This document shows, piece after piece, positions 25,147 through 36,252 of a DNA stretch of 60,810 bases. The position numbers and the translations under genes are program-made. The stretch spans positions 1 through 60,810 of the forward strand of contig JACESO010000002.1 in NCBI GenBank assembly GCA_013911745.1. Direction: 5' to 3'. Within the stretch, counting starts at the first letter, position 1; the number at the start of each line of letters is the position of its first letter. The notes beneath the pieces are model-generated. The model saw only the letters and a list, made by a program, of their open reading frames with translations, was not told the origin of the DNA and ran no database searches. This stretch comes from Sphingobium sp. Its GTDB lineage: Bacteria > Pseudomonadota > Alphaproteobacteria > Sphingomonadales > Sphingomonadaceae.

Positions 25147-26114
25147 GCGACACACCGTGGCGCATGGTCGTTCGCACCCATGGCGCCCCGGACGTCATAG
25201 AGCGACAGTCCTTTGATCCAGGCACGCCGGGCGAGAGCGAAGTCATCATCGAGAATAAGGCGGTCGGACTCAACTATATCGATACCTATTTCCGAAGCGG
25301 GCTCTATCCTGCCGATCTGCCGCTGACGCTCGGGTCTGAAGCGGCCGGTGAGATCGTTGCGGTTGGCGCTGGCGTAACCGGTTTTGCGGTAGGCGACCGC
25401 GTCGCTTGTGCTACCGCGCGCGGCAGCTATTGCACGCATTGGCGGGTTCCGGCGGCGCAGCTTGTGCATCTGCCGAATGGCATCAGCTTTGAAGATGCCG
25501 CGGCAATGATGCTGAAGGGCATGACGGCCTGTTTCCTGGCGGAGGATATCTGGCCGCTGACGTCCGGGCAAACGGCGTTGGTCCACGCTGCGGCAGGCGG
25601 GGTCGGTTCGATCCTGGTTCCTTGGCTGCGGGATAAGGGCGTCACGGTGATTGCTCATAGCGGGTCGGCGGCAAAGGCCGCATCGGTCGCCGCCGACTAC
25701 AGCCTGCACGGCCCCATGGACGATCTAGCCGCCCAGGTACGCGATCTGACTGGGGCGAAAGGTGTCGACATTGTTTATGACGGGGTCGGCAAGGCGGGCT
25801 GGAGCGCGTCACTTGCGTCCGTGAAGCCGCGCGGCCTGCTTGTCAGTTACGGCAATGCGTCGGGCGCGGTTCCGCCGGTCAACCTGCTCGACCTCAGCCG
25901 GGGCGGATCGCTCTATGTGACACGCCCCACGCTGTTCCATTATGTCGCTACGCCGGCAGAATTGGCGCACACAGCGAGACGCCTGTTCGACCAGATGGAG
26001 AAGGGCGTTGTGAAGGCGGTGATCGGCCAACGCTACGCGCTTGCCGACGCAGCGGACGCACATCGCGCGCTGGAATCGCGACAGACGACGGGATCGACCC
26101 TGCTGATCCCCTGA
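25143..26114 (+). CDS. NAD(P)H-quinone oxidoreductase (zeta-crystallin-like)
   Basis: A 323-residue medium-chain reductase. The catalytic-domain segment VGLNYIDTYFRSGLYP, the glycine-rich NADPH-binding motif AAAGGVGSILVPWL and the quinone reductase C-terminus (ADAADAHRALESRQTTGSTLL) identify the Qor branch. It starts with GTG inside the hydrolase stop (GTGA overlap), so the two enzymes are translationally coupled, suggesting a shared detoxification or aromatic-degradation step. Confidence 0.9.
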   Translation: MSDTPWRMVVRTHGAPDVIERQSFDPGTPGESEVIIENKAVGLNYIDTYFRSGLYPADLPLTLGSEAAGEIVAVGAGVTGFAVGDRVACATARGSYCTHWRVPAAQLVHLPNGISFEDAAAMMLKGMTACFLAEDIWPLTSGQTALVHAAAGGVGSILVPWLRDKGVTVIAHSGSAAKAASVAADYSLHGPMDDLAAQVRDLTGAKGVDIVYDGVGKAGWSASLASVKPRGLLVSYGNASGAVPPVNLLDLSRGGSLYVTRPTLFHYVATPAELAHTARRLFDQMEKGVVKAVIGQRYALADAADAHRALESRQTTGSTLLIP

Positions 26115-26133
26115 GTTGCCGTGTCTATAAAAA

Positions 26134-26166
26134 AAGGGGGCAGCGCCATGACGGCGCCGCCCCCTT
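26134..26166. terminator. Bidirectional terminator between qor and terC
   Basis: Stem GGGGGCAGCGCC paired with GGCGCCGCCCCC (one A-C mismatch), with A-rich sequence on one side and T-rich on the other, between two convergent genes. Confidence 0.85.
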
Positions 26167-26184
26167 CTTATTGGATCGCCCAGA

Positions 26185-26904
26185 TCAGGCGAAGAGGGTC
26201 AGCAGGCCCACTTGCTGATCCACAAAGCCATCATAGATCATCTTCATCGCGACATAGACGATAACCGCAAGCCCGAGATAGGCGATCCACCGGAATCGTT
26301 CGATATAATGGGCGATGACGTTGGCGGCGATGCCCATCAGTGCGACGGACAGAACCAGGCCGATCATCAATATGCCCGGATGATCCCGCGCGGCCCCTGC
26401 GACTGCCAGCACATTGTCGAGGCTCATCGACACGTCAGCCACCGCGACCGCCCATGCCGCGCCAGCAAAGCTCTTGGCAGGGCGCAGGCCGGATACGTCA
26501 TCGTCGCTCGGATCCGCCGTTTCTGCGCCGCGTTTGGGATGCAGCTCGCGCCACATCTTCCAACTCACCCACAGCAGCAGTAAGCCGCCCGCCAAGATCA
26601 GCCCGACGATCTGCATCAGTTGGCTGACCACCAGCGCGAAGGCAATGCGCAGCACCAGCGCGGCAAGAATGCCGATCAGGATCACCTTCTTGCGCTGGTC
26701 CGCAGGCAGGCCGGCCGCCAGAGCGCCAACGACAATGGCATTGTCGCCCGCCAGCAGCACGTCGATCATCAACACCTGGACGAAGGCAGATAGAGCCGAC
26801 GGCGAGGTTATATTGCTGAAATCGTTGATGATATGCTGCCAGATTTCGGCGGGAGAGCCGATACCCTGAGCAGCGGATGCAGCAGTGGCGAGAAGGTCGA
26901 ACAT
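26185..26904 (-). CDS. TerC family integral membrane protein
   Basis: A 239-residue protein with about seven transmembrane segments and the TerC/YjbE pattern: LLAGDNAIVVGALAAGLP early and SMSLDNVLAVAGAARDHP later, with conserved Asp residues within helices. TerC-related proteins are implicated in manganese or metal export and envelope stress; the specific role is not evident. It lies 22 bases after rho on the same strand, so it may be co-transcribed. Confidence 0.9.
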   Translation of the reverse strand: MFDLLATAASAAQGIGSPAEIWQHIINDFSNITSPSALSAFVQVLMIDVLLAGDNAIVVGALAAGLPADQRKKVILIGILAALVLRIAFALVVSQLMQIVGLILAGGLLLLWVSWKMWRELHPKRGAETADPSDDDVSGLRPAKSFAGAAWAVAVADVSMSLDNVLAVAGAARDHPGILMIGLVLSVALMGIAANVIAHYIERFRWIAYLGLAVIVYVAMKMIYDGFVDQQVGLLTLFA

Positions 26905-26926
26905 CGCGGTCTAACGTCTCCTTCTC

Positions 26927-28183
26927 TTACTGGTTCATCGTCGCGAAGAAATCCTCGTTGGTCTTGGAGTCCTTCATCTTGTCGAGCAGGAACTCCATGG
27001 CGTCCACCGTGCCCATCTGCATGAGGATGCGGCGCAGAACCCACATCTTGCTGAGCGTCGGCTTCTCGACCAGCAATTCCTCCTTGCGGGTGCCGGACTT
27101 GCCGACATCCAGCGCCGGAAAAATGCGCTTGTCCGCGACCTTGCGGTCCAGCACGATTTCGGAGTTGCCGGTCCCCTTGAATTCTTCGAAGATGACTTCG
27201 TCCATGCGGCTCCCGGTGTCGATCAGCGCGGTGGCGATAATCGAGAGCGAGCCGCCCTCCTCGATATTGCGCGCGGCGCCGAAGAAGCGCTTGGGCCGTT
27301 GGAGCGCGTTGGCATCGACACCGCCGGTCAGAACCTTGCCCGACGACGGAACGACCGTGTTGTAGGCGCGGCCAAGGCGGGTGATCGAGTCGAGCAGGAT
27401 CACCACGTCCTTCTTGTGTTCCACGAGGCGCTTGGCCTTTTCGATCACCATCTCGGCCACCTGGACGTGGCGCGTGGCGGGTTCGTCGAAGGTCGAGGAC
27501 ACGACCTCGCCCTTCACGCTGCGCTGCATGTCGGTGACTTCTTCCGGACGTTCGTCGATCAGGAGGACGATCAGGAAGACTTCAGGATGATTGTCAGTGA
27601 TCGCCTTGGCGATATTCTGCAGCATCACCGTCTTGCCGACGCGGGGCGGCGCGACGATCAGCGTGCGCTGACCCTTGCCCTGGGGCGAGACGATGTCGAT
27701 GACCCGCGCCGACTTGTCCTTGATCGTGGGATCGAGCGTGTCGAGCCGCAGCTTTTGTTCGGGATAGAGCGGCGTCAGGTTGTCGAAGTTCACGCGATGG
27801 CGCACCGCGTCCGGATCGTCGAAGTTGACCGTGGTAAGCTTCGTCAGTGCAAAATAGCGCTCGCCATCCTTGGGTGCGCGGATTTCCCCTTCGACAGTGT
27901 CGCCGGTGCGAAGACCGAACTTGCGCACCTGATTGGGCGAGACATAGATGTCGTCGGGCCCAGCCAGGAAATTGGCCTCAGGGCTGCGCAGGAAGCCGAA
28001 GCCGTCGGGCAGCACCTCGATCGTGCCCTCGCCCATGATCTGTTCACCATTTTCCGCCTCGGCCTTCAGGATCGCGAACATCAAGTCCTGCTTGCGCAGT
28101 GTCGACGCGCCTTCCACGCCGAGTTCCTCAGCCATGGTGACGAGGTCTGCGGGCACTGTTTTCTTGAGGTCCTTGAGATGCAT
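26927..28183 (-). CDS. rho: Transcription termination factor Rho
   Basis: A 418-residue RNA-dependent ATPase. It has the N-terminal Rho-N fold ([22 protein letters not shown]), the RNA-binding cold-shock-like domain ([22 protein letters not shown]), Walker [12 protein letters not shown], the Q-loop region and the R-loop region RVLVGK-like segment ([15 protein letters not shown]). Length is normal. The 239 bases before its start carry a 12-bp palindrome CGAGGATCCTCG (28253-28264) and may be a regulated leader, since rho genes are often autoregulated. Confidence 0.97.
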   Translation of the reverse strand: MHLKDLKKTVPADLVTMAEELGVEGASTLRKQDLMFAILKAEAENGEQIMGEGTIEVLPDGFGFLRSPEANFLAGPDDIYVSPNQVRKFGLRTGDTVEGEIRAPKDGERYFALTKLTTVNFDDPDAVRHRVNFDNLTPLYPEQKLRLDTLDPTIKDKSARVIDIVSPQGKGQRTLIVAPPRVGKTVMLQNIAKAITDNHPEVFLIVLLIDERPEEVTDMQRSVKGEVVSSTFDEPATRHVQVAEMVIEKAKRLVEHKKDVVILLDSITRLGRAYNTVVPSSGKVLTGGVDANALQRPKRFFGAARNIEEGGSLSIIATALIDTGSRMDEVIFEEFKGTGNSEIVLDRKVADKRIFPALDVGKSGTRKEELLVEKPTLSKMWVLRRILMQMGTVDAMEFLLDKMKDSKTNEDFFATMNQ

Positions 28184-28422
28184 GTGCGAGTCGGTCCGAT
28201 GCGGAAGGTGGGATAATGGGCCGGAAAAGAGGGAGATGGTCTGGCAGGAAGCCGAGGATCCTCGCTCCGGATGGACGAGGATGAGACGGAACTGCGTGTA
28301 GCGGCAGGCCGCCTATGTCGTCAAGGCGCGATCGAGGCCGGAGGGGATCGAATTGCGCCTGTTCTCTCATCCACGGCGACCAGCGGTGGTGCTGGCGCGA
28401 TGGCCGGCAACCATGATATAGG

Positions 28423-29406
28423 ATGGCGGAGAGGATGGAAAAGGCCATGACGCAGTTCCCTGTGCTTGTGGGCGTGGCGCTGGCAGTTGCCGGACCGTCG
28501 GTGGCGCAGGTCGCGCCGGCGCTGGACCCCGATGTGCCGCCAACGGTGGTTCGGACCGGTCCGTCCGCCGATGACCGGGTGACCGTGCCGATCCGGATCG
28601 ACGGCAAGGGGCCGTGGAACTTCGTCGTCGACACCGGATCGCAGAGGACGGTCATCGCGCGCGAACTGGCGCAACGCCTGGCCCTGCCGCCCCGTAGCAA
28701 TGTGACGATCCTAAGCATGACTGGCCGATCCGAAGCCAGCACGGTGGCGGTGCCGAAGCTGGACTTTGCCGGCGGAACGCTGGACGACATCGAGGCGCCG
28801 GTGCTGGAAGGGGAACATCTGGGCGCGCCGGGGCTGCTGGGGCTGGACAGCCTGCACGCCAAGCGCGTCACGATGAACTTCCGCACGGGCCGCATGGAGA
28901 TCGCCCGCAGCAGTCGGCGCGCACAAGCGCCCGACAAAGATACGATCGTCGTGGAGGCGCGGCGGAAGCGTGGACAATTGATTCTGCTCGATTCCGAAGT
29001 GAACGGCATGCGGGTCAACATCATGCTCGACACCGGATCGCTCTACAGCGTCGGCAACATCGCGCTCCGCGACAAGCTGGTCGCGAAGAAGCGCGCGCCC
29101 GATATGCTGACGGCGTCCCTCACCAGCGTCACCGGCGGCACGCTGACGGGGCAGATCGGGCAGATCCAGTCCGTGCGTCTGGGCCGCGTCAACCTCAATC
29201 GTGTGCCGGTGATATTCGCCGACGCCAGCCCGTTCGCCGAACTGGGGTTGCAGGACAAGCCGGCGCTGATGCTGGGCATCAGCGCGCTACGCATATTCGA
29301 CCGGGTGGCGATCGATTTCGGCCGCGGCAGGGTCGACTTCCTGATGCCCGATGCGAGCGCAGCGCAAAGCATGCAGATGGCGGTCAACGATCAGCCGAGA
29401 CGGTGA
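28423..29406 (+). CDS. Exported two-domain retropepsin-like aspartyl protease
   Basis: A 327-residue protein with a signal peptide and two aspartyl-protease half sites: FVVDTGSQRTV (DTG at about residues 70-72) and IMLDTGSLYSV (about 203-205). Each is followed by a hydrophobic-Gly pattern (GLLGLDSL, MLGISALRIF). This suggests a tandem retropepsin fold acting as one pseudo-dimeric enzyme, in the periplasm or membrane. Possible starts are 28423, 28435 and 28447. It is divergent from rho. Substrate unknown. Confidence 0.85.
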   Translation: MAERMEKAMTQFPVLVGVALAVAGPSVAQVAPALDPDVPPTVVRTGPSADDRVTVPIRIDGKGPWNFVVDTGSQRTVIARELAQRLALPPRSNVTILSMTGRSEASTVAVPKLDFAGGTLDDIEAPVLEGEHLGAPGLLGLDSLHAKRVTMNFRTGRMEIARSSRRAQAPDKDTIVVEARRKRGQLILLDSEVNGMRVNIMLDTGSLYSVGNIALRDKLVAKKRAPDMLTASLTSVTGGTLTGQIGQIQSVRLGRVNLNRVPVIFADASPFAELGLQDKPALMLGISALRIFDRVAIDFGRGRVDFLMPDASAAQSMQMAVNDQPRR

Positions 29407-29428
29407 TTCCCGTTAGCCGTAGGAGGCG

Positions 29429-31501
29429 TCAGGGGTTAGGCGTGGGCCGCGGCTGCTGACGCTGGCGATCGCGACCCAGCACGTTATCGATCCACTGCTG
29501 GTCTATGCGGGGCGGCTGCGGCCGGTCCTGTGGGTCCACCTCCACCTGCGGCTCGTCCGACTCGTCTTCGGGTTCGCGGGGCTGCGGCCTTTCGATGGGC
29601 AGGCCATTTTCATCGACCATCATGCCCGCGTCCGGCGTGTTGAAATAGGCCTCCTCGTCAGGCTCCAGCTGCCATTCCGGGAGCGTGACTTCCGTTTCGA
29701 ACTGTTCCACGGGACGCTTGGCGACGGCGACCTTCATATAGTCGGCGAAGGCGCGAGCCGGCGCGCGGCCACCCTGCAGCACGCCGACAGCCCGGGCATC
29801 GTCGCGGCCCATCCAGACGCCGGTGGTGATGCCGCTGGAAAAGCCAAGGAACCAGCCATCCTTGTTGCTGCTGGTGGTGCCGGTCTTGCCTGCGACCGGC
29901 CGGCCGATCTGCGCCGCGCGGCCGGTGCCGGTGCTGACGGCGGTCTGCATCAGATCGGTCATGCCGGCGGCGACCCAAGGCGCGACCAGCACGCGGCTGG
30001 TGTCGTCCTGATGGCTGTAGAGGAGACGCCCGTCCGCCGTGGTTACCTTCGTGATGCCGTAAGGCGTCACCGCGATCCCCTTGCGCGCGATCGACGCGAA
30101 GGCGCGCGTCATGTCGATCAGGCGCACGTCCGAGGTTCCCAGCACCATGGAGGGATGCGTGTTGATCGGGGTCGAGATGCCGAAGCGGCGCGCCATATCA
30201 GCCACGGTCGGGAAGCCCACTTCGACGCCCAGTTTGGCCGCGACGGTGTTGATCGAATAGGCAAAGGCGGTGCGAACGTCGATGTCGCCCGCGAACTTGC
30301 CGTTGGCGTTGCGCGGGCTCCATCCATTGATCGTCACCGGCTCGTCGGTGACGCCGGTGTCGGGCGTGTAGCCCGCTTCGAGCGCGGCCATATAGACGAA
30401 GATTTTCCACGCCGATCCAGGCTGGCGGGTCGCAGTAGTGGCGCGGTTATAGTTGGACGTCACATAGTCGAGCCCGCCGACCATCGCCCGCACCGCGCCG
30501 TCGCGATCCAGGCTGACCAGCGCGCCCTGCGTCCCGGACGGGACGTTGGCCTTGATCGCCGCGGTTGCGGCATTCTGCATCGCCGGATCGATGGTCGTAT
30601 AGACTTCCAGCGGCTCGTTGGATTCGTCGATCAGCACGTCCAGCTGTGGCAAGGCCCAGTCGGTGAAGTAGCGCACGCTGTTCTGTGGCGGCTCAGGCGC
30701 CATCTTCACGCCGCCGAGGTTGGCGGCCGCCCGCTCGGATGCCGAAATCTTGTCATTTTCCTGCATCAGGTCCAGCACCACGCCAGCGCGGCCGATCGCG
30801 GCGTCGGCGTCGGCGGTCGGCGAATAGCTGGACGGAGCCTTCACCAAGCCCGCGATGATCGCGGCTTCCGGCAGGTCCAGGCTGGTGGCGGGATGACCGA
30901 AGAATTTGCGGCTGGCGGCGTCGATCCCGTAGGCCCCGCCGCCGAAATACACCTTGTTGAGGTAGAGTTCGAGGATCTGCCGCTTGGAGAATTTGCGCTC
31001 CAGCGCCAGGGCGAGCACCATTTCCCGCACCTTGCGGCCGAAGCTGTAGCTGTTGTTCAGGAAGATGTTGCGCGTCACCTGCTGCGTGATGGTGGACGCG
31101 CCCTGCCAGCGCCGACCCGTCCCGCGCCGCTCGATCGCCACCCAGGCCGCGCGCGCCATGCCGACCGGATCGACACCGGGATGCAGGTAGAAACGCTTGT
31201 CCTCGGTGGAAATCATCGCGTCGACCATCACTTGCGGGATCTGGTCGTAATTCAGCCAGCGTCCAAAACTCGGCCCCAGCGACACGATCACGCTGCCGTC
31301 TGCGGCATGGACGCGGATCATCTGGCCGTTAGGGGAGGATTTCAGGCTATCATAGCTGGGCAGCGACTGCATGGCGATGATCACGGCGATCACGACCGCC
31401 AGCAGACCCGCCACAGCCGCCGCGAGGCCGATCTTCAGCCCGCGCACCAGCCATTTCCTGACGCCCGTCGGCGCTGCCCTGCTCTTGCTTGATCCTGCCA
31501 T
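29429..31501 (-). CDS. Class A penicillin-binding protein (PBP1A-type)
   Basis: A 690-residue peptidoglycan synthase. A transmembrane helix (about residues 20-44) precedes the glycosyltransferase domain with STEDKRFYLHPG and QQVTRNIFLNN, then the transpeptidase with SxxK in GSAWKIF, SxN in YSINTVAA and KTGTTSSN. The last 70 residues are an acidic, proline-rich tail. It is the last gene of the leuS-lptE-holA-msrB group. Confidence 0.95.
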   Translation of the reverse strand: MAGSSKSRAAPTGVRKWLVRGLKIGLAAAVAGLLAVVIAVIIAMQSLPSYDSLKSSPNGQMIRVHAADGSVIVSLGPSFGRWLNYDQIPQVMVDAMISTEDKRFYLHPGVDPVGMARAAWVAIERRGTGRRWQGASTITQQVTRNIFLNNSYSFGRKVREMVLALALERKFSKRQILELYLNKVYFGGGAYGIDAASRKFFGHPATSLDLPEAAIIAGLVKAPSSYSPTADADAAIGRAGVVLDLMQENDKISASERAAANLGGVKMAPEPPQNSVRYFTDWALPQLDVLIDESNEPLEVYTTIDPAMQNAATAAIKANVPSGTQGALVSLDRDGAVRAMVGGLDYVTSNYNRATTATRQPGSAWKIFVYMAALEAGYTPDTGVTDEPVTINGWSPRNANGKFAGDIDVRTAFAYSINTVAAKLGVEVGFPTVADMARRFGISTPINTHPSMVLGTSDVRLIDMTRAFASIARKGIAVTPYGITKVTTADGRLLYSHQDDTSRVLVAPWVAAGMTDLMQTAVSTGTGRAAQIGRPVAGKTGTTSSNKDGWFLGFSSGITTGVWMGRDDARAVGVLQGGRAPARAFADYMKVAVAKRPVEQFETEVTLPEWQLEPDEEAYFNTPDAGMMVDENGLPIERPQPREPEDESDEPQVEVDPQDRPQPPRIDQQWIDNVLGRDRQRQQPRPTPNP

Positions 31502-31629
31502 CTGTGCCGCCCCGAATAGGCGCTAATCCCCGCGCCTGCCAGCGCAAATGCTGCAACTGCGCGTGAAAGCTACGCAGGCCCCCTTCACGCGAAGACGCAT
31601 TTATCAGCGATGAACGCAGGACAGGCGGA

Positions 31630-32034
31630 TCATTCCGCCTCTTCGCGGGGCTTGAAGTCGAGGCTGGCGCTGTTCATGCAATAGCGCAGCCCATTGACGC
31701 CCGGACCATCGGGGAAGACATGGCCCAGATGCCCCTCGCACTTGGCGCAGCGGACTTCGGTGCGGATCATGCCGTGGCTTGCGTCGCGGACCTCTTCTAC
31801 CGCGTCGATATCGACAGGGGCGGTGAAGCTGGGCCAGCCCGACCCGCTGTCATATTTCTCTTCCGCATCGAACAGCTCCGCGCCGCAGCCGGCGCAATAA
31901 TAGACCCCGTCAGCCTTATTGCCGTTATATTTGCCGGTGAAGGCGCGTTCGGTGCCGGCTTCCCGCAAGACATGATATTGTTCCGGCGAGAGGCGTGCGC
32001 GCCATTCGGCGTCCGAAAGAGAGAGCTTGTCCAT
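31630..32034 (-). CDS. msrB: Peptide-methionine (R)-S-oxide reductase MsrB
   Basis: A 134-residue enzyme reducing methionine-R-sulfoxide. Two zinc CxxC pairs (Cys47/Cys50 and Cys96/Cys99) and catalytic Cys119 in [11 protein letters not shown] are all present. The frame is open far upstream through holA, but the family start [11 protein letters not shown] at 32034 is clear. Confidence 0.95.
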   Translation of the reverse strand: MDKLSLSDAEWRARLSPEQYHVLREAGTERAFTGKYNGNKADGVYYCAGCGAELFDAEEKYDSGSGWPSFTAPVDIDAVEEVRDASHGMIRTEVRCAKCEGHLGHVFPDGPGVNGLRYCMNSASLDFKPREEAE

Positions 32035-32066
32035 GGACTGCAATATGGTGCCAGCGGGAAAGGCGA

Positions 32067-33095
32067 TCAAGCCCGCTCCCGCGCCGCCTGACGCGCGATT
32101 GTCAGCAACTCCTGCCTGACCATCAGGTCGCCCGTTCCCCTGCCCGACCGGGTCGCGCGTTCGGCATCCAGCAGCCGCTGGATCACGCGGCCGATGCCAG
32201 CGGCATCCCATTGCCGCACCTGGCGGGTGACGAGGCCCTTCTCCTTCCAGAATACCGCCTTGCCTGCCGCCTCCACTGCGCCTTCCAGACGCCCGCTGCC
32301 GTCGAAATCGGCACGGATGTTGGCGATCAGCACCGCACGCGTGAGCAACGGGCGAATGACCGACGCCATCGCCGCACCCGTTTCGGCAAGACGCTGCAGC
32401 TCCTTGTGCATCGCCTTGAGATCGCCGCCCAGCACGGCGTTGACCAACGGTCCGATCTCCGTATCGGGATTGTCGGCGGACAGCGCTTCCAGCGCTTCGG
32501 CGGTGGCCTCGCAAGGGCGCTCCGGCGCCGCGTCGAGGTAGAGGATCAGCTTCTCGACTTCGCCCGCCATCAACGCCCGATCGCCATTGGCGAGATCGAC
32601 GATGCGCCGCGCCAGTTCGGTCGGCAGGCGCAGCCCGCCTTCGCGCGCGATGGCGATCGCGATCTGCTCCGCCTCTCGCGCATCGGGCTGATAGGAGATG
32701 AGCGCCATCGCCGCCTTGTGGTCGAGCGCCAGTTTCAGCAGCTTCGACGTGGGCTTGAGCGCGCCGGCAAGCGCGATGACCGGATTTCCGGCCGCCTCCG
32801 CTTCCAACAGGGCAGAGAGTGCCGGCGCGGATTCGTCGCCCATGCCAGTTATGCGAATCCAGCGCCGGTCGCCGAACATGGAGAAGGATGCGGCTTCATC
32901 CGCCAGTCGGGCCGGATCATCCTTCAGCGTGGCGCCGTCGAGGTCCACCCGCTCGGCCTGCGGTCCCATTCCGCGCTCCAGCCGCTTTGCAAGAGCGGCG
33001 CTTCCTGCCTCGTCGGGGCCGTAGAGCAGGAAGAAGCGGATATCGGCGGGCGGTGCATCCAGCGCCCGCTCCATCTGGCCGCGATTGGCCTTCAA
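32067..33095 (-). CDS. holA: DNA polymerase III subunit delta (HolA)
   Basis: A 342-residue clamp-loader subunit. Family segments are [21 protein letters not shown] near the N-terminus, [23 protein letters not shown], and the middle [13 protein letters not shown]. It helps load the beta clamp in replication. The start is a TTG at 33095 overlapping the lptE stop (TTGA). Confidence 0.92.
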   Translation of the reverse strand: MKANRGQMERALDAPPADIRFFLLYGPDEAGSAALAKRLERGMGPQAERVDLDGATLKDDPARLADEAASFSMFGDRRWIRITGMGDESAPALSALLEAEAAGNPVIALAGALKPTSKLLKLALDHKAAMALISYQPDAREAEQIAIAIAREGGLRLPTELARRIVDLANGDRALMAGEVEKLILYLDAAPERPCEATAEALEALSADNPDTEIGPLVNAVLGGDLKAMHKELQRLAETGAAMASVIRPLLTRAVLIANIRADFDGSGRLEGAVEAAGKAVFWKEKGLVTRQVRQWDAAGIGRVIQRLLDAERATRSGRGTGDLMVRQELLTIARQAARERA

Positions 33096-33604
33096 GGATT
33101 GCCGGCCTTGCGCGAAAAAAGGGCGAGCCGGGTGACGATCTGGTCCGCCACTGTCTGCGACAGACGCTCAAGTGCGGTATCTTCCGCCGCGATGGTTGCA
33201 TATTCGCTGGATGTGATGTCGATGCCGGCGTCCGACCCTGCGGTCGCGTCCAGAACCTGTGCGCCGGTCGCTTCGTCCACCAGCTGGTAGCGGGCGCGCA
33301 GCGTGCGACGTTCACGCGTGACGGCGGTGTCCGCGCGCAAACCGAAGCCGCTGATCTGATCGTCAAGCTTCACGACCAGCCGATAGCGTGGGCCAGCACC
33401 GCTGCGCAGGGCGGCCAGCCGGTCATTGAGGGCATTGCGGACGAGCCAGCCACCTTTCCCTTCGATCGGGGCGACCTCGACATTGCCCAGCGCCTGCGCG
33501 ACCGCGCCATGCGTGCCGCCGCCATAGACGGGGCGCAGACCGCAGCCGCTGAGAGTGGCAAGGGCGATGGGGAGCAGGAGCCAGGACTTCATGCCAATCT
33601 CCAT
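33092..33604 (-). CDS. lptE: LPS assembly lipoprotein LptE
   Basis: A 170-residue lipoprotein with lipobox TLSGC (LSGCGLRPVYGG) and the alphaproteobacterial LptE pattern. The partner LptD is not in this window. A second ATG at 33592 (MKSWLLLP) gives a better signal peptide. It precedes and is coupled to holA, in the usual arrangement with leuS upstream. Confidence 0.9.
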   Translation of the reverse strand: MEIGMKSWLLLPIALATLSGCGLRPVYGGGTHGAVAQALGNVEVAPIEGKGGWLVRNALNDRLAALRSGAGPRYRLVVKLDDQISGFGLRADTAVTRERRTLRARYQLVDEATGAQVLDATAGSDAGIDITSSEYATIAAEDTALERLSQTVADQIVTRLALFSRKAGNP

Positions 33605-33659
33605 AACCGTTCGCCGCTGGCCTGTCGAAGCCCTTCGTCAGGCCGGCGGCCGATGGCGT

Positions 33660-36203
33660 TCAGATGACCAGATTGACCAGCCGATCGGGAACCACAATCA
33701 CCTTCTTGGGCGTAGCACCGTCCAGGACGCGGGCGACATTGGGTGCTGCCGTAGCGAGCCGTTCCAGCTCCTCCTTCGGCGTGCCCCTGGGCACGGTGAT
33801 GGTGTCGCGCAACTTGCCCATGACCTGACAGGCGATCGTAACCTCATCCTCCACCAGCAGCGCCGGATCGACGGTGGGCCAAGGGGCATCGGCGATCAGG
33901 CCCTCTCCACGCATTTCGGCCCAGCCTTCCTCGGCGAGGTGCGGCGTCATGGGCGCGACCAGCAGCGCGAGCGCGCGGATCGCGCCAGTGCGCGACGCGG
34001 AGGGCTTCGCCTTCTCGATGGCGTTCACCAACTCGTAGATTTTGGCCACCGCCTTGTTGAAGCCCAGCGCCTCGATATCCTTGGCCACGCCGTCGATCGT
34101 CTGGTGCAGCTTGCGGTCGAGTGGCTTGTCCTGTCCTTCCGCCGACGCGTCCGCCTCGCCGAACAGCCGCCAGACGCGATTGACGAAGCGCCAGCTGCCT
34201 TCGATCCCGGCTTCGGTCCAGGGCAGGTCGCGCTCGGGCGGGCTGTCCGACAGCATGAACCAGCGCACCGCATCCGCGCCATATTGGGCGATGATGTCGT
34301 CGGGATCGACGACATTCTTCTTGGACTTGGACATCTTTTCGACGCGGCCGACCGTCACCGGCGCGCCGCTTTCGATGTGGGTATAGTCGTCGCCGTTCTT
34401 CTTCACTTCGCCTGGGCTGAGCCAGCTGCCGTCGCCGGCCTTGTACGTCTCGTGCGTCACCATGCCCTGGGTGAACAGGCCGGTGAACGGTTCAGCGAAG
34501 CCCAGCTGCCCCATATGCTGGAGCGCGCGGGTCCAGAAACGGGCGTAGAGCAGGTGCAGGATCGCATGTTCGACCCCGCCGATATATTGGCCGACCGGCA
34601 GCCATTGCTCGACCGTCGCCCGGTCGAACGGCTTGTCGTCGGGCTGGCTGGCGAAACGGATGAAATACCAGCTGGAATCGGCGAAAGTGTCGAGCGTGTC
34701 GGTCTCGCGCACCGCCGGCTTGCCGCAGGACGGGCAGTCGACATGCTTCCAGGTGGGATGCCGGTCGAGCGGATTGCCCGGAATGTCGAAGCTCACATCC
34801 TCCGGCAGGACGACGGGCAACTGATCCTTGGGCACGCCGACCGGGCCGCAAGCTTCGCAATGGATGACCGGGATCGGCGTCCCCCAATAGCGCTGGCGCG
34901 ACACGCCCCAGTCACGCAGGCGGAACACTGTCTTGCCCTCGCCCCAGCCTTCGCCTTCTGCGCGGGCGATGACGGCCGCCTTCGCTTCCTCCACGGTCAT
35001 GCCGTCGAGGAAGCGGGAATTCACCAGACGGCCGGGGCCGACATAGGCTTCGTCGTGGATAGGCTTGTCTGCTTCGCCCTCGGCCGCGACCACGCGCTCC
35101 ACGGCGAGCATATATTTGCGCGCGAAATCGAGGTCGCGCTGGTCATGCGCGGGCACGCCCATCACGGCGCCGGTGCCATAGTCCATCAGCACGAAATTGG
35201 CGATGAAGACGGGAAGCTGCCAGTCGGGGTCGAAGGGGTGCGTGACCGAAAGGCCCGTATCGAAGCCCAGCTTCTCCGCCGTTTCCAGCTCTGCCGCCGT
35301 CGTGCCGCCTTCCTTGCACTTCTCGATGAACGCGGCGGCATCCGCATTGTTCGCCGCTACCGCCTGTGCGACCGGATGGTCGGCCGCGATGGCCACGAAG
35401 CTGGCGCCGAAGATGGTGTCGGGACGGGTCGAATAGACTTCGATCCCCGCGCCTGCATTCAGTCCCTCCAGCTCTTCCCGCTCGGGGAAGGGCGCGAAGT
35501 CGAAGCGGAATTGCAGGCCGACCGACTTGCCGATCCAGTTCTCCTGCATCAGCTTCACCTTGTCCGGCCACTGGTCGAGGCTTTTGAGGCCCTCCAACAG
35601 GTCGTCGGCAAAGGCGGTGATCTTGAGGAACCACTGGGAAAGCTTGCGCTTTTCCACCAGTGCGCCCGAGCGCCAGCCGCGCCCGTCGATGACCTGCTCG
35701 TTCGCCAGCACGGTCATATCGACCGGATCCCAATTGACCGCCGACTCCTTGCGATAGACGAGGCCCGCCTCCAGCATGTCCAGGAACAACGCCTGCTCAT
35801 GGCCGTAATAGTCCGGCTCACAGGTCGCGAGTTCGCGGCTCCAGTCGATCGCAAAGCCGAGCTTCTTCAGCTGCGCGCGCATGTTGGCGATATTGTCGCG
35901 GGTCCAGCTGCCCGGATGGACCTTTTTTTCCATCGCGGCATTTTCCGCCGGCATGCCGAAGGCGTCCCACCCCATCGGATGCAGCACTTCATGACCCGTC
36001 ATGCGACGAAAACGCGCCAGCACGTCGCCCATGGAATAGTTGCGGACATGGCCGATATGGATGCGCCCGGAGGGATAGGGGAACATCTCCAGCACATAGC
36101 TGCGCGGCTTCGGGGACGCGTCTTCCGCCTTGAAGCTCTGCTTCTCGTCCCAGATCGCCTGCCAACGGGCGTCGGCCTCAAGCGGGTTGAAGCGCCTTTG
36201 CAT
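33660..36203 (-). CDS. leuS: Leucyl-tRNA synthetase
   Basis: An 847-residue class I synthetase. The HIGH signature is [19 protein letters not shown], and the KMSKS loop is [14 protein letters not shown]. The editing domain lies in between, and the length is standard. A GC-rich hairpin (36228-36252) precedes it on this strand, and AAGGAC sits before the start. Confidence 0.97.
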   Translation of the reverse strand: MQRRFNPLEADARWQAIWDEKQSFKAEDASPKPRSYVLEMFPYPSGRIHIGHVRNYSMGDVLARFRRMTGHEVLHPMGWDAFGMPAENAAMEKKVHPGSWTRDNIANMRAQLKKLGFAIDWSRELATCEPDYYGHEQALFLDMLEAGLVYRKESAVNWDPVDMTVLANEQVIDGRGWRSGALVEKRKLSQWFLKITAFADDLLEGLKSLDQWPDKVKLMQENWIGKSVGLQFRFDFAPFPEREELEGLNAGAGIEVYSTRPDTIFGASFVAIAADHPVAQAVAANNADAAAFIEKCKEGGTTAAELETAEKLGFDTGLSVTHPFDPDWQLPVFIANFVLMDYGTGAVMGVPAHDQRDLDFARKYMLAVERVVAAEGEADKPIHDEAYVGPGRLVNSRFLDGMTVEEAKAAVIARAEGEGWGEGKTVFRLRDWGVSRQRYWGTPIPVIHCEACGPVGVPKDQLPVVLPEDVSFDIPGNPLDRHPTWKHVDCPSCGKPAVRETDTLDTFADSSWYFIRFASQPDDKPFDRATVEQWLPVGQYIGGVEHAILHLLYARFWTRALQHMGQLGFAEPFTGLFTQGMVTHETYKAGDGSWLSPGEVKKNGDDYTHIESGAPVTVGRVEKMSKSKKNVVDPDDIIAQYGADAVRWFMLSDSPPERDLPWTEAGIEGSWRFVNRVWRLFGEADASAEGQDKPLDRKLHQTIDGVAKDIEALGFNKAVAKIYELVNAIEKAKPSASRTGAIRALALLVAPMTPHLAEEGWAEMRGEGLIADAPWPTVDPALLVEDEVTIACQVMGKLRDTITVPRGTPKEELERLATAAPNVARVLDGATPKKVIVVPDRLVNLVI

Positions 36204-36227
36204 GTCTCGTCCTTACAAATGCAGTCA

Positions 36228-36252
36228 GGCTGGGCCTTTGCGAAGCCCAGCC
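36228..36252. other. Hairpin between DUF3576 and leuS
   Basis: GGCTGGGC and GCCCAGCC, 8-bp arms around a 9-base loop, with no U-run on the minus strand. It could terminate the DUF3576 transcript weakly or be part of the leuS leader. Confidence 0.4.
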
